From assembly GCF_900604285.1 (NCBI RefSeq), contig NZ_UWNY01000001.1, positions 682,001 through 746,000 of the forward strand: DNA of 64,000 bases, written 5' to 3'. How positions within the stretch are numbered: position 1 is the first letter of the stretch; each line of letters starts with the position of its first letter. This DNA comes from Varibaculum vaginae (GTDB lineage Bacteria > Actinomycetota > Actinomycetes > Actinomycetales > Actinomycetaceae). A model generated the notes under the pieces. It worked only from the letters and a program-made list of their open reading frames with translations. It was not told the origin of the DNA and ran no database searches. Positions 18,247-26,771 of this stretch are shown in pieces. Position numbers and translations under genes: made by a program.

Positions 18247-19869
18247 ATGATTGAGGCGTTCGAGAAACGGACAGTCCGGCAAGCTGAAGCCAAAGTGGTT
18301 GCTGAGCACCCACAAGGTTCGCTGATGAAAAAGGCAGCTGGCGAAGTCAGCGACACGACTGTTGAGTTTCTGCTTGCCAGAGGAGCCAAAGTTGAGGAAA
18401 CCCGAATTTTGGGTTTAGTTGGCGGAGGCGATAACGGGGGAGACTGCCTCTATGCTCTGTCTTACCTTGCGAAACTAGGGTATTCTTGCCTCGCATTAAT
18501 TCTTTCTGATAAGCCCCATAAGAAAGCATTGGCAGCGGCGGAAAAAGCAGAGGTAACTATTGAGCGGGTGGATTTATCTGGCAGTGCCCGTCAAATAGCG
18601 CGCCTGGCTGCTCGGCGCGCTCGGGCTGCTCAGGTTTGGATTGATGGCTTAGTAGGAACGGGAGTTAACGGCAAACTTCGTGAGCCATTGGCGCAAGTAG
18701 CAAAGGAAATTAGTCGCCTATATGAATCTCGGCGATTAAAGGTATTGCGGGTGGCGATCGATATCCCTTCCGGTATTTTCACCGACGATGGTCGTCTGCC
18801 CGGTCCTTTCTTTGGCGCTGACGTGACCGTAACTATGGGAGGACGCAAATCTTCCTCCTTCCTGCCTCCTGCCGCCTATCATTTTGGAAAAGTGCGGCTA
18901 GTAGACCTGGGTTTGCAGATGAAAGAGCCGCGGCTAGCCCGTTTGGAAGCAACAGATGTGGGCGCTCTTTGGCCAGTACCTGGCGTTGAAGACCATAAAT
19001 ATACCCGAGGGGTAGTGCAGGTAGTGGCTGGTTCCTCCTCTTTCCCCCTAACTGGAGTGATGTGCGTAGAGGGTGCAGGTCGTGCCGGAGCCGGGATGGT
19101 GCGTTATGTGGGTCCCGAGGACGCGGCTTTCGCAATTCTTTCACGCTTCCCGGAGGCGGTTTCGGGTGTCGGCAAGCATCAATGTCTGCTGGTCGGTCCT
19201 GGCATTGATCCGCAAGATAATTCGCGAGTACATGAAGTGGTAAACCAGGCCGTGCAGGCAGCTACCACCGGGATTCCTTTGGTACTAGATGCGGGTGCTA
19301 TTGATCTTTATCCCCAAATCATCTCGCAGATTCCTGGTGGAAATCTTACTCATCGCGCGGTACTTACGCCGCATGCAGGCGAGGCCGCCCGTCTGCTTTC
19401 TGCTTTAGGAGCCGGAGGAGGACGTGGCGGGGTTAGCCGGGCAGAAGTGGAAGCTTCGCCAGCGGCATGGGGGCAGTATTTAGCAGATAAAACTGGGGCA
19501 ACGGTGCTGCTAAAAGGAGCTGTAACCCTAATAGCGAGTGCCGAGGGAGCTATGTTTAGTCAGACGGGGGCACCTTTCTGGACGGGCACTGCTGGCTCGG
19601 GTGATGTATTGGCGGGAATAGTAGGGGCGGTGATGGCGCAACACCAGGCGCGGGCGGAGCAAACCGGGCATCAGCTGTCTCCCTCTCAGGTATCAGCAGC
19701 GGTTGCCTCCGCTGTTTGGGTTCATGCCATGGCCGCCCGGAAAGCTGCGGGACTACCGTTTACCACAGACGATCCGTCCAGGGGGGTATCTTTGGGGGCC
19801 CCGATAGTAGCTACCGATATTGCCCGCCAGATTCCGCAGGCTATTGCCTATGCTTTGGAGCAAGCATAG
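18247..19869 (+). CDS. nnr: Bifunctional NAD(P)H-hydrate epimerase/dehydratase
   Basis: A 540-residue repair enzyme for damaged NAD(P)H. The N-terminal YjeF_N domain (1-~230) holds GLVGGGDNGGDCLYALSYLA and AIDIPSGIFTDDG; the C-terminal carbohydrate-kinase-like dehydratase (~245-535) starts KYTRGVVQVVAGS and has LTPHAGEAARLL and GTAGSGDVLAGIVGA. Both halves are complete. It lies 25 bp after glmS and 12 bp before alr, as in other actinobacteria, so the group glmS-nnr-alr-tsaE-tsaB-rimI may be one transcript. Confidence 0.93.
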   Translation: MIEAFEKRTVRQAEAKVVAEHPQGSLMKKAAGEVSDTTVEFLLARGAKVEETRILGLVGGGDNGGDCLYALSYLAKLGYSCLALILSDKPHKKALAAAEKAEVTIERVDLSGSARQIARLAARRARAAQVWIDGLVGTGVNGKLREPLAQVAKEISRLYESRRLKVLRVAIDIPSGIFTDDGRLPGPFFGADVTVTMGGRKSSSFLPPAAYHFGKVRLVDLGLQMKEPRLARLEATDVGALWPVPGVEDHKYTRGVVQVVAGSSSFPLTGVMCVEGAGRAGAGMVRYVGPEDAAFAILSRFPEAVSGVGKHQCLLVGPGIDPQDNSRVHEVVNQAVQAATTGIPLVLDAGAIDLYPQIISQIPGGNLTHRAVLTPHAGEAARLLSALGAGGGRGGVSRAEVEASPAAWGQYLADKTGATVLLKGAVTLIASAEGAMFSQTGAPFWTGTAGSGDVLAGIVGAVMAQHQARAEQTGHQLSPSQVSAAVASAVWVHAMAARKAAGLPFTTDDPSRGVSLGAPIVATDIARQIPQAIAYALEQA

Positions 19870-19881
19870 AGCGGTATAGTC

Positions 19882-21045
19882 ATGAGCATGAATACTGATT
19901 TTCCGGCTCGCGCGATTATCGACCGCTCCGCACTCGGGAAAAACCTGCAAGAACTGCGAAAATGTAATCCAAATATTCAGGTGATGGCGGTTGTAAAAGC
20001 TAACGCCTACGGGCATGGGGGAGCACAGATCGCTCGCGCCGCCCTCGAGTTCGGAGTGAAATGGTTCGGGGTGGCACAGCTAGCAGAAGCCCTGCAGCTA
20101 CGGCAGGCACTTAAAGATTTTCCCGCAGCACGTATTTTTACCTGGATTTTCAGTCCCGACGCAGATCTAGAAACTGCGATTAAAGCTAATCTCGATATTG
20201 CGGTTTCTAATGCTGAAACTCTTTTGCGCGTCGCCAGTGCTGCCCGAGCAGCGGGTAAAAAAGCCCGGGTTCACCTGGCGGTGGATACCGGAATGGGACG
20301 CGAGGGCGCATTGCCTAAAAACTTAGCTCCTTTGTTGTCGGCGGCGGAGATGGCAGCCGACGAGGGAACAGTGGAAGTTAGCGGGATCTGGTCACATTTG
20401 GCGCGCGGAGATGAAAATGGGGTGGGGGAACAGGCGACTGTAAAACAGCTTGCAGACTTCCAAATGGCATGTGAAGCCGCTGAACGGCGGGGATTTACTG
20501 GGCTCGTTCGCCACCTTTCGGCTTCTTCGGGACTACTTTGGCATCCCCCGGCGCATTTCGATCTGGCTCGTTATGGAATCGCCATGTACGGCCTCACCCC
20601 GAATCCATCTCGAGCCACGACCGCCAGCTTACAGCTAACGCCAATTATGAGGTTGGAAGCTGATTTGATTAGCGTAAAGAAACTTCCCGCGGGGCATCCA
20701 GTTTCCTATGGCGGTACCTGGGTTGCGCCTCACGATACCTATATCGGGATTGTGCCTCTTGGATACGCAGACGGGATTGACCGGCATGCTTCCGGAAAAA
20801 TCTGGGTAGCTGCCAATGGGGAAAGATACCCACAGGTGGGGCGGATATGTATGGATCAGTTTATGGTGGATTTAGGGTGCGGCAAGGATGGGAACCCGCC
20901 GTTACCGGTGGGGGCTACCGTGCGCTTATGGGGAGATGGTTCTCAAGGTGAACCTACTGCTGATGATTGGGCTAAGGCAGCCGAAACCATAAACTATACA
21001 ATTGTTACTGACCTTAATCCTCGGGTGCCGCGGGTCTATATTTAG
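19882..21045 (+). CDS. alr: Alanine racemase
   Basis: A 387-residue PLP enzyme that supplies D-alanine for peptidoglycan. The PLP lysine is K39 in VVKANAYGHG; the C-terminal beta domain has the second catalytic Tyr in HPVSYGGTW and the family end GRICMDQFMVDLG. The ATG at 19882 is followed by another at 19888; no strong ribosome site separates them. It follows nnr by 12 bp and precedes tsaE by 8 bp. Confidence 0.95.
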   Translation: MSMNTDFPARAIIDRSALGKNLQELRKCNPNIQVMAVVKANAYGHGGAQIARAALEFGVKWFGVAQLAEALQLRQALKDFPAARIFTWIFSPDADLETAIKANLDIAVSNAETLLRVASAARAAGKKARVHLAVDTGMGREGALPKNLAPLLSAAEMAADEGTVEVSGIWSHLARGDENGVGEQATVKQLADFQMACEAAERRGFTGLVRHLSASSGLLWHPPAHFDLARYGIAMYGLTPNPSRATTASLQLTPIMRLEADLISVKKLPAGHPVSYGGTWVAPHDTYIGIVPLGYADGIDRHASGKIWVAANGERYPQVGRICMDQFMVDLGCGKDGNPPLPVGATVRLWGDGSQGEPTADDWAKAAETINYTIVTDLNPRVPRVYI

Positions 21046-21053
21046 GAGGAAAC

Positions 21054-21596
21054 GTGCCGATTACTATTACCGTTAACTCACCTGACCAGACACGTCTAGT
21101 CGGGCAGGAATTAGCCGTTCAGCTGCGTCCCGGCGATTTAGTGATGCTTTCCGGGGGACTAGGAGCCGGGAAAACTACTTTTACTCAGGGAATTGGGATT
21201 GGCCTACAGGTCAAGGGGCGGGTGTCTTCTCCGACTTTTATTGTTGCCCGGGTACATCCTTCCCTGGTGGGGGGCGCAGATCTGATTCATGCCGATGCCT
21301 ATCGGATTAAAGATTTATCGGATTTGGAAACCCTAGATCTGGATTCCACTTTAGATGAGGCGATTACAGTCGTCGAATGGGGTGAGGGTAAAACCGAGCA
21401 GTTGTCGGCTGATCGCCTGGAAATTGAGATTCACCGGGAACACGGAGGGGTAGCTACCAATATTAATGGGGTAGTAGACCTGGCGGAAATGGATGATGGT
21501 GAACGTACGATTACTATCCGTCCCCTCGGAGAGCGTTGGGAAGGAACGGAATGGGGGTCGGTGTTTTCCGCGTTTGAGGAAAAAGAAGAAAAGTAG
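21054..21596 (+). CDS. tsaE: tRNA t6A synthesis ATPase TsaE
   Basis: A 180-residue P-loop protein that works with TsaB and TsaD to attach threonylcarbamoyl to tRNA A37. The Walker A is GGLGAGKTT at about 34-42, followed by SSPTFIVARVH and the Walker-B-like HADAYRI; EWGEG follows. It begins with GTG at 21054 behind AGGAGGAAAC. Residues after ~125 form a longer C-terminus than the ~150-residue norm. Confidence 0.93.
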   Translation: MPITITVNSPDQTRLVGQELAVQLRPGDLVMLSGGLGAGKTTFTQGIGIGLQVKGRVSSPTFIVARVHPSLVGGADLIHADAYRIKDLSDLETLDLDSTLDEAITVVEWGEGKTEQLSADRLEIEIHREHGGVATNINGVVDLAEMDDGERTITIRPLGERWEGTEWGSVFSAFEEKEEK

Positions 21597-21604
21597 GTAA
21601 AAAC

Positions 21605-22300
21605 ATGCGGATTCTATGTATTGATACTTCTTTGGGAGCTTCTGTTGCCCTTTGGGATAGTGAAGCCAAGACACAGGTTTTGGCTAGCCACTCCAACCAG
21701 GACTCGCGTTCTCATGCCGAACACCTCTCGGAACTGGTAAGTGAGGTCGTACAGGAGGCTTGCGGGTGCGCCCTCGCGAAAGCTGGTATCGAAGCGGTAG
21801 CGGTTGGGCGCGGCCCGGCTCCCTTTACTGGTTTACGGGCCGGGCTGGTAACTGCCCGTACTATCGGTTTTGCGCTCCAAGTTCCAGTGATTGGGATTAG
21901 TTCCTTAGACGCCCTGGCGCGAGCAGTGTTAGATCTGGTGCCACCTACTCAGGAAGTATTCGTGGCCACCGATGCACGTCGCAAAGAGGTTTACTGTGCC
22001 GAGTATCGTGCGGACGGTCCGGATGATGTTTGCTGCCTGTGGGGGCCGGAGGTGGGCCGACCGGCAGTATTTGCGAATCGGGCGGCTAAACCGGGATTGA
22101 TTGTAGCCGGGGCAGGAGCAGCTCTGTATCCCCAGGAATTTGCGTTAAATCCCGGTTTCCCCACCGAAGTGGAGGCAGCGGTGTTAGGCCGGATTGCGCA
22201 GACACGTCTGGCCAGGAAATCAGTTGATGAGCTGCCAGACACAATTTCTCCTCTGTATTTACGGCGCCCAGACGTGCAGCCTCCGAGCCAAGTAAAATAG
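21605..22300 (+). CDS. tsaB: tRNA t6A synthesis scaffold TsaB
   Basis: A 231-residue inactive paralogue of TsaD that acts as its dimer partner. It starts RILCIDTSLGASVALWD and has the family block GRGPAPFTGLRAGLVTARTI. It lies 8 bp after tsaE and 4 bp before rimI; its usual partner tsaD is 4.5 kb further on, beyond sdhCAB. Confidence 0.93.
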   Translation: MRILCIDTSLGASVALWDSEAKTQVLASHSNQDSRSHAEHLSELVSEVVQEACGCALAKAGIEAVAVGRGPAPFTGLRAGLVTARTIGFALQVPVIGISSLDALARAVLDLVPPTQEVFVATDARRKEVYCAEYRADGPDDVCCLWGPEVGRPAVFANRAAKPGLIVAGAGAALYPQEFALNPGFPTEVEAAVLGRIAQTRLARKSVDELPDTISPLYLRRPDVQPPSQVK

Positions 22301-22304
22301 TGTT

Positions 22305-22790
22305 GTGAGTGGTTGCGTTCCTTTAGGGGTTGAGGACGTACCCGCCTTGCTTTCCCTGGAACAATCCTGTTTTGGGACAGAAAGTTTTAATGCCACCCAG
22401 CTGCAACAAATTTTGACTGCCCGTTACGGCCTGGCTTTAGGTATCTGGGAGGAAAAGGAGTTGGTGGGTGCGGCTCTACTGGAGGTCTTAGTCCCAGAAT
22501 CCGAGTTGCACTCTTTGGCAGTGTTGCCTGCTAAACGTCGTCTAGGACTGGGATCCGTTCTCTTAAAATCTGGGTTTGCCGAGGCAAGACAGCGGGGAGC
22601 AACCGAAATGTTTCTAGAGGTGCGCAATTCCAACCAGGCGGCGATTAACCTTTACCTGCAATTCGGCTTTACGTCATTAAGTGTGCGGCGCGGCTATTAT
22701 TCCCACCCCCGCGAAGATGCTTTAATCATGCGCAAGCGTTTAGCGGCTCCCTCTCCTGGCCCGGTTGGGACAGAAATAATATCCTCGTGA
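22305..22790 (+). CDS. rimI: Ribosomal-protein-alanine N-acetyltransferase RimI-like
   Basis: A 161-residue GNAT acetyltransferase. The acetyl-CoA loop is seen at LPAKRRLGLGSVLLKSGF and the C-terminal block NQAAINLYLQFGFTSLSVRRGYY is typical of RimI, which acetylates the N-terminal Ala of S18. GTG at 22305 starts 4 bp after the tsaB stop, so translation is probably coupled. Substrate is inferred from family and from the tsaB neighbourhood. Confidence 0.88.
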   Translation: MSGCVPLGVEDVPALLSLEQSCFGTESFNATQLQQILTARYGLALGIWEEKELVGAALLEVLVPESELHSLAVLPAKRRLGLGSVLLKSGFAEARQRGATEMFLEVRNSNQAAINLYLQFGFTSLSVRRGYYSHPREDALIMRKRLAAPSPGPVGTEIISS

Positions 22791-23032
22791 CCACCGTAAA
22801 CGGTATTTTGAAACTTTAACCTTTCCCAATTGCTGAAAAAATCCTGGGATATTTCCGCTGTCAATAAAAAATAGTTACTTTGTTGTCTTCCTTTACGGTT
22901 TCAGAGAATTCGCGCATTTCTGCAGGTAAACATAGCTTAAAAGTTAAAAATATTTTTTATATTTTCCCTTTTTATACCCGTATAGACCTAAAATCCTAAC
23001 TCTGTAAAAACCTGTGGGTTAGCCTGAGAAAC

Positions 23033-23791
23033 GTGGCCAATACAAAAGAAATTCAGAAGAGGCGAAGCTGGAACACCCTGGTCTTCGCGAAACAGTGCAT
23101 GGCCGTTACCGGCATGTTCTTTGTACTGTTTGTGTTAATGCATTCCTACGGCAACCTGAAGATTCTGGCGGGGGCGGATGCCTATAATGGTTATGCCCAC
23201 CACTTGCGGGTCTTTGGTGCCCCTATCCTGCCTTATGAAGGTCTGCTTTGGATCTTGCGCGTAGCGCTGCTCGCATGCGTCCTAATCCATATGATCTGCG
23301 CCTTTTATCTCTGGTATCGCGCCAGTATGGGACGAGGCAGTGAAAAGTACGTAGTCAAACAGAACGTGGTTAACAACTATGCGACCCGAACCGTACGTGT
23401 CGGATCGGTGCTGCTAGTGCTGTTTATCTTGTTCCATATTTTCCACTTCACCACTAAGTGGGTGCAGATTGGTGCAGCTGATGCCTATAGCTCTGCTACC
23501 TGTGAGGTAGATGGGGAGATGATTCCGGTTGCCCCCTGGAACATGATGGTAACCACGTTCTCACCAGCTAACTGGTGGACGCTGATAATTTACCTGGGTG
23601 CGGTGGCGATTGTGGCTCTGCACGTGGGGCACGGCGTATGGTCCGCCCTGCAAACTATGGGTTGGATTCGGGAAAACACGCATAAGGCGACCGTTTATGT
23701 CTCCGGGATTGTGGGGCTACTACTGTTCGCCATGTTCGCCATCCCCCCGCTTTATTTGGTAATCACCAACCCCGCTCCGGTGGCGTGTTAG
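23033..23791 (+). CDS. sdhC: Succinate dehydrogenase cytochrome b subunit
   Basis: A 252-residue membrane anchor with five hydrophobic spans, of the type B (di-heme, no SdhD) class used with menaquinone. Histidines placed in spans as heme ligands include LMHSYGNLK, LIHMICAF, LFHIFHF and LHVGHGVW. The start is GTG at 23033. A 242-bp AT-rich gap ahead presumably holds the operon promoter; no confident -35/-10 pair was seen. Confidence 0.9.
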   Translation: MANTKEIQKRRSWNTLVFAKQCMAVTGMFFVLFVLMHSYGNLKILAGADAYNGYAHHLRVFGAPILPYEGLLWILRVALLACVLIHMICAFYLWYRASMGRGSEKYVVKQNVVNNYATRTVRVGSVLLVLFILFHIFHFTTKWVQIGAADAYSSATCEVDGEMIPVAPWNMMVTTFSPANWWTLIIYLGAVAIVALHVGHGVWSALQTMGWIRENTHKATVYVSGIVGLLLFAMFAIPPLYLVITNPAPVAC

Positions 23792-23809
23792 TTAGGGAAG
23801 GATGCGAAA

Positions 23810-25795
23810 ATGACTGAACAAGAAAAACTGGTTGATGGTCTTTACACCATTGGCGAACCGATTGCTGACCAGAAGGCACCCTTAGACGTGCCGATTGAGA
23901 AATGTTGGAAACAGCGCCAGTTCAATGCGGCGCTGGTTAACCCGGCTAACCGTCGTAAAATTAAAATTATCGTAGTTGGTACTGGTTTGGCTGGCGGCGC
24001 CGCTGCCGCTTCGCTGGGCGAAATGGGCTACCACGTTGATGCTTTCTTCTACCAAGACTCTGCTCGCCGCGCTCACTCGATTGCGGCGCAGGGCGGTATT
24101 AACGCGGCTAAGAACTATCGCAATGACAATGACTCTGACTACCGTCTGTTCTATGACACGGTCAAGGGTGGGGACTACCGGGCAAGGGAAACTAACGTTT
24201 ATCGGCTCGCGGAAGTATCTGCCAATATTATTGACCAATGTGTGGCTCAGGGAGTTCCCTTTGCCCGCGAATATGGCGGTCTACTTGATAACCGTTCTTT
24301 CGGTGGGGTGCAGGTTTCCCGTACCTTCTATGCACGCGGGCAGACGGGGCAGCAGCTCCTGATTGGTGCCTACCAGGCACTTGAACGCCAGGTTAATGCG
24401 GGAACAGTAGTTTCTCACTCCCGTCATGAAATGGTGGAACTCATCGTTTCGGACGGTAGGGCACGCGGGATTGTGGCTCGCGATATGGAAACTGGAGAAC
24501 TAGAAACATTCACTGCCTCGATTGTTATTTTAGCTACCGGGGGTTATGGGAACGTTTTCTTCTTGTCCACTAACGCCATGGGATGTAACGGTACTGCTGC
24601 TTGGCGTGCTCATCGTAAGGGCGCTTATTTTGCTAATCCTTGCTACACCCAGATTCACCCTACTTGTATTCCGCAGCATGGTGATCAGCAGTCAAAACTC
24701 ACTTTGATGAGTGAATCCTTGCGTAATGATGGGCGTATTTGGGTTCCCAAGAAGAAAGAGGATTGCAAGAAAGACCCGCGGGAAATCCCGGAGGAAGATC
24801 GTGACTATTACTTAGAACGCATCTACCCCTCTTTCGGTAACCTGGTTCCGCGCGATATTGCTTCCCGGCAAGCCAAGAACATGTGTGACGAGGGGCGTGG
24901 GGTAGGTCCCGAGATTGACGGAGTTGCTCGCGGAGTTTACTTGGATTTCGCGGATGCTATTGAACGTATGGGCAAGGATGCGGTATCTGCTAAGTACGGC
25001 AACCTGTTTGATATGTACAAGCGGATTACCGATGACGATCCCTATGAGGTTCCGATGCGGATTTACCCGGCAGTGCACTACACCATGGGTGGGGTTTGGG
25101 TTGACTATGACCTAGAGACCACTATCCCTGGTCTCTATGTGGGCGGGGAAGCTAACTTCTCTGATCACGGTGCTAACCGCTTGGGCGCCTCCGCTTTGAT
25201 GCAGGGGTTATCTGATGGTTATTTCGTTCTCCCGAACACGGTAAATGATTATCTGGCACATACTTTGGCTTGGAAAGATTTACCGCAGGATCATCCGGAT
25301 GTCTTGGCTGCGAAACAGCAGGCGCAAGAGCGTATCGATCGGATTATGGCGATTGAGGGCACTCGTTCGGTGGACTCTATCCACAAAGAACTCGGTCATA
25401 TTATGTGGGAGTACTGCGGGATGTCCCGTACCCGTGAAGGGCTGAAGAAAGCTATCGGCTTGATTCGGGAACTACGTAAGGAGTTCTGGACTAATGTGCG
25501 GATCCCGGGCAAGAAGACTGGCGAGATGAACCAGTCGCTAGAGCGCGCTGGTCGTTTGGCTGACTTCCTAGAGTTGGGTGAGCTGATGTGTATAGATGCG
25601 CTGCATCGGGAAGAATCCTGTGGCGGTCACTTCCGGGCAGAACACCAAACTCCGGAGGGCGAGGCAATGCGTGACGATGAAAACTTCATGTATGTAGCCG
25701 CTTGGGAATGGAAAGGCGAAGATCAGCCTCCTGTCCTGCACAAGGAGGATTTGATTTACAACAATATCGAGGTCAAGACAAGGAGCTACAAGTGA
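23810..25795 (+). CDS. sdhA: Succinate dehydrogenase/fumarate reductase flavoprotein
   Basis: A 661-residue FAD subunit. The dinucleotide fold is [20 protein letters not shown]; the His of [13 protein letters not shown] is the expected covalent FAD site; IHPTCIP and [12 protein letters not shown] line the dicarboxylate site; the catalytic Arg lies in [11 protein letters not shown]. It oxidises succinate, or reduces fumarate in anaerobic growth; direction cannot be told from sequence. Its stop overlaps the sdhB start. Confidence 0.95.
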   Translation: MTEQEKLVDGLYTIGEPIADQKAPLDVPIEKCWKQRQFNAALVNPANRRKIKIIVVGTGLAGGAAAASLGEMGYHVDAFFYQDSARRAHSIAAQGGINAAKNYRNDNDSDYRLFYDTVKGGDYRARETNVYRLAEVSANIIDQCVAQGVPFAREYGGLLDNRSFGGVQVSRTFYARGQTGQQLLIGAYQALERQVNAGTVVSHSRHEMVELIVSDGRARGIVARDMETGELETFTASIVILATGGYGNVFFLSTNAMGCNGTAAWRAHRKGAYFANPCYTQIHPTCIPQHGDQQSKLTLMSESLRNDGRIWVPKKKEDCKKDPREIPEEDRDYYLERIYPSFGNLVPRDIASRQAKNMCDEGRGVGPEIDGVARGVYLDFADAIERMGKDAVSAKYGNLFDMYKRITDDDPYEVPMRIYPAVHYTMGGVWVDYDLETTIPGLYVGGEANFSDHGANRLGASALMQGLSDGYFVLPNTVNDYLAHTLAWKDLPQDHPDVLAAKQQAQERIDRIMAIEGTRSVDSIHKELGHIMWEYCGMSRTREGLKKAIGLIRELRKEFWTNVRIPGKKTGEMNQSLERAGRLADFLELGELMCIDALHREESCGGHFRAEHQTPEGEAMRDDENFMYVAAWEWKGEDQPPVLHKEDLIYNNIEVKTRSYK

Positions 25796-26553
25796 ACATC
25801 ACTTTGCGAATCTGGCGTCAGGCTGGCCCAGACGCCGAGGGAGCTATCCACGAATATCAGCTCCACGGAGTTAGCGAGGATTCCTCTTTCCTGGAAATGC
25901 TGGACATCCTCAACGAGGATTTATTTGCTCGCGGGGAAGAGCCGGTCGCCTTTGACTCGGACTGCCGCGAGGGAATCTGTGGTATGTGCGGCCTGGTAAT
26001 TAACGGGGTTCCACATGGCAATCATTCGCCGGATCCTAAAGATAACGCCACCACGTGCCAACTGCATATGCGTTCTTTCAAAGACGGGGACACTATTACC
26101 ATCGAGCCTTGGCGCTCAAAGGCGTTCCCGATCATTAAAGATCTAGTGGTTAACCGGAACGCTTTGGATCGCATTATTCAGGCGGGCGGATACATTTCGG
26201 TTAATACCGGTGCAGCTCCGGATGCCCATGCCACTCCAGTTCCCAAGAAGGATGCGGATCGGGCTTTCGAGGCCGCAGCCTGCATCGGGTGTGGGGCTTG
26301 CGTGGCAGCCTGCCCGAACGGTTCGGCGATGCTATTTACTTCTGCGAAAGTGACTCATTTGGGTCTCTTGCCGCAAGGTAAACCCGAGAACCTACGACGG
26401 GTTACTCAGATGCTTAACCGGATGGGGGCTGAAGGGTTTGGCGGATGCACCAACTTTGGGGAATGCGCAGCAGTCTGCCCCAAGCAGGTTCCGCTGGACT
26501 TTATCGCAGTATTGAACCGGCAGCTCGGCAAAGCTGTCCTCGCTGGAGTTTAA
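25792..26553 (+). CDS. sdhB: Succinate dehydrogenase iron-sulfur subunit
   Basis: A 253-residue electron-transfer subunit with three clusters. The [2Fe-2S] ligands are C58, C63, C66 and C89 ([15 protein letters not shown]); the [4Fe-4S] motif is [14 protein letters not shown]; the third-cluster cysteines are in [13 protein letters not shown]. The GTG at 25792 overlaps the sdhA stop (GTGA) and has AAGGAG upstream, so it is preferred over an in-frame start at 25702 that lies inside sdhA. Confidence 0.94.
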   Translation: MNITLRIWRQAGPDAEGAIHEYQLHGVSEDSSFLEMLDILNEDLFARGEEPVAFDSDCREGICGMCGLVINGVPHGNHSPDPKDNATTCQLHMRSFKDGDTITIEPWRSKAFPIIKDLVVNRNALDRIIQAGGYISVNTGAAPDAHATPVPKKDADRAFEAAACIGCGACVAACPNGSAMLFTSAKVTHLGLLPQGKPENLRRVTQMLNRMGAEGFGGCTNFGECAAVCPKQVPLDFIAVLNRQLGKAVLAGV

Positions 26554-26594
26554 ATCTGCAGCGAAAAGTGAATTAGCCGTTCTTTTGCATGGCC

Positions 26595-26630
26595 AAGGCG
26601 GGTTCGGAGATTATTCTCCGAGCCCGCCTT
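26595..26630 (+). terminator. Terminator-like hairpin after sdhB
   Basis: A 15-bp stem AAGGCGGGTTCGGAG / CTCCGAGCCCGCCTT with one G-T wobble and loop ATTATT, 41 bp after sdhB. No T run follows, so it may rely on the stem alone or be an mRNA-stabilising end. Confidence 0.7.
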
Positions 26631-26771
26631 CCATATGTTTATCTAAATATTGTGATTTTGAGAGTAACACCCCAGTTTAAAGCGAGGATGTGTAGTTTTA
26701 TCGAGAGGTATCATTCCAGTTCAGGAAAATATCGTTAGGTTGAGAATCCGGGGTGTGAGTAAAATAAGACT

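Noticed and set aside
25702-25791. Longer start for sdhB
   Set aside because: It would overlap sdhA by about 90 bp and lacks the N-terminus of the family; GTG at 25792 has AAGGAG.
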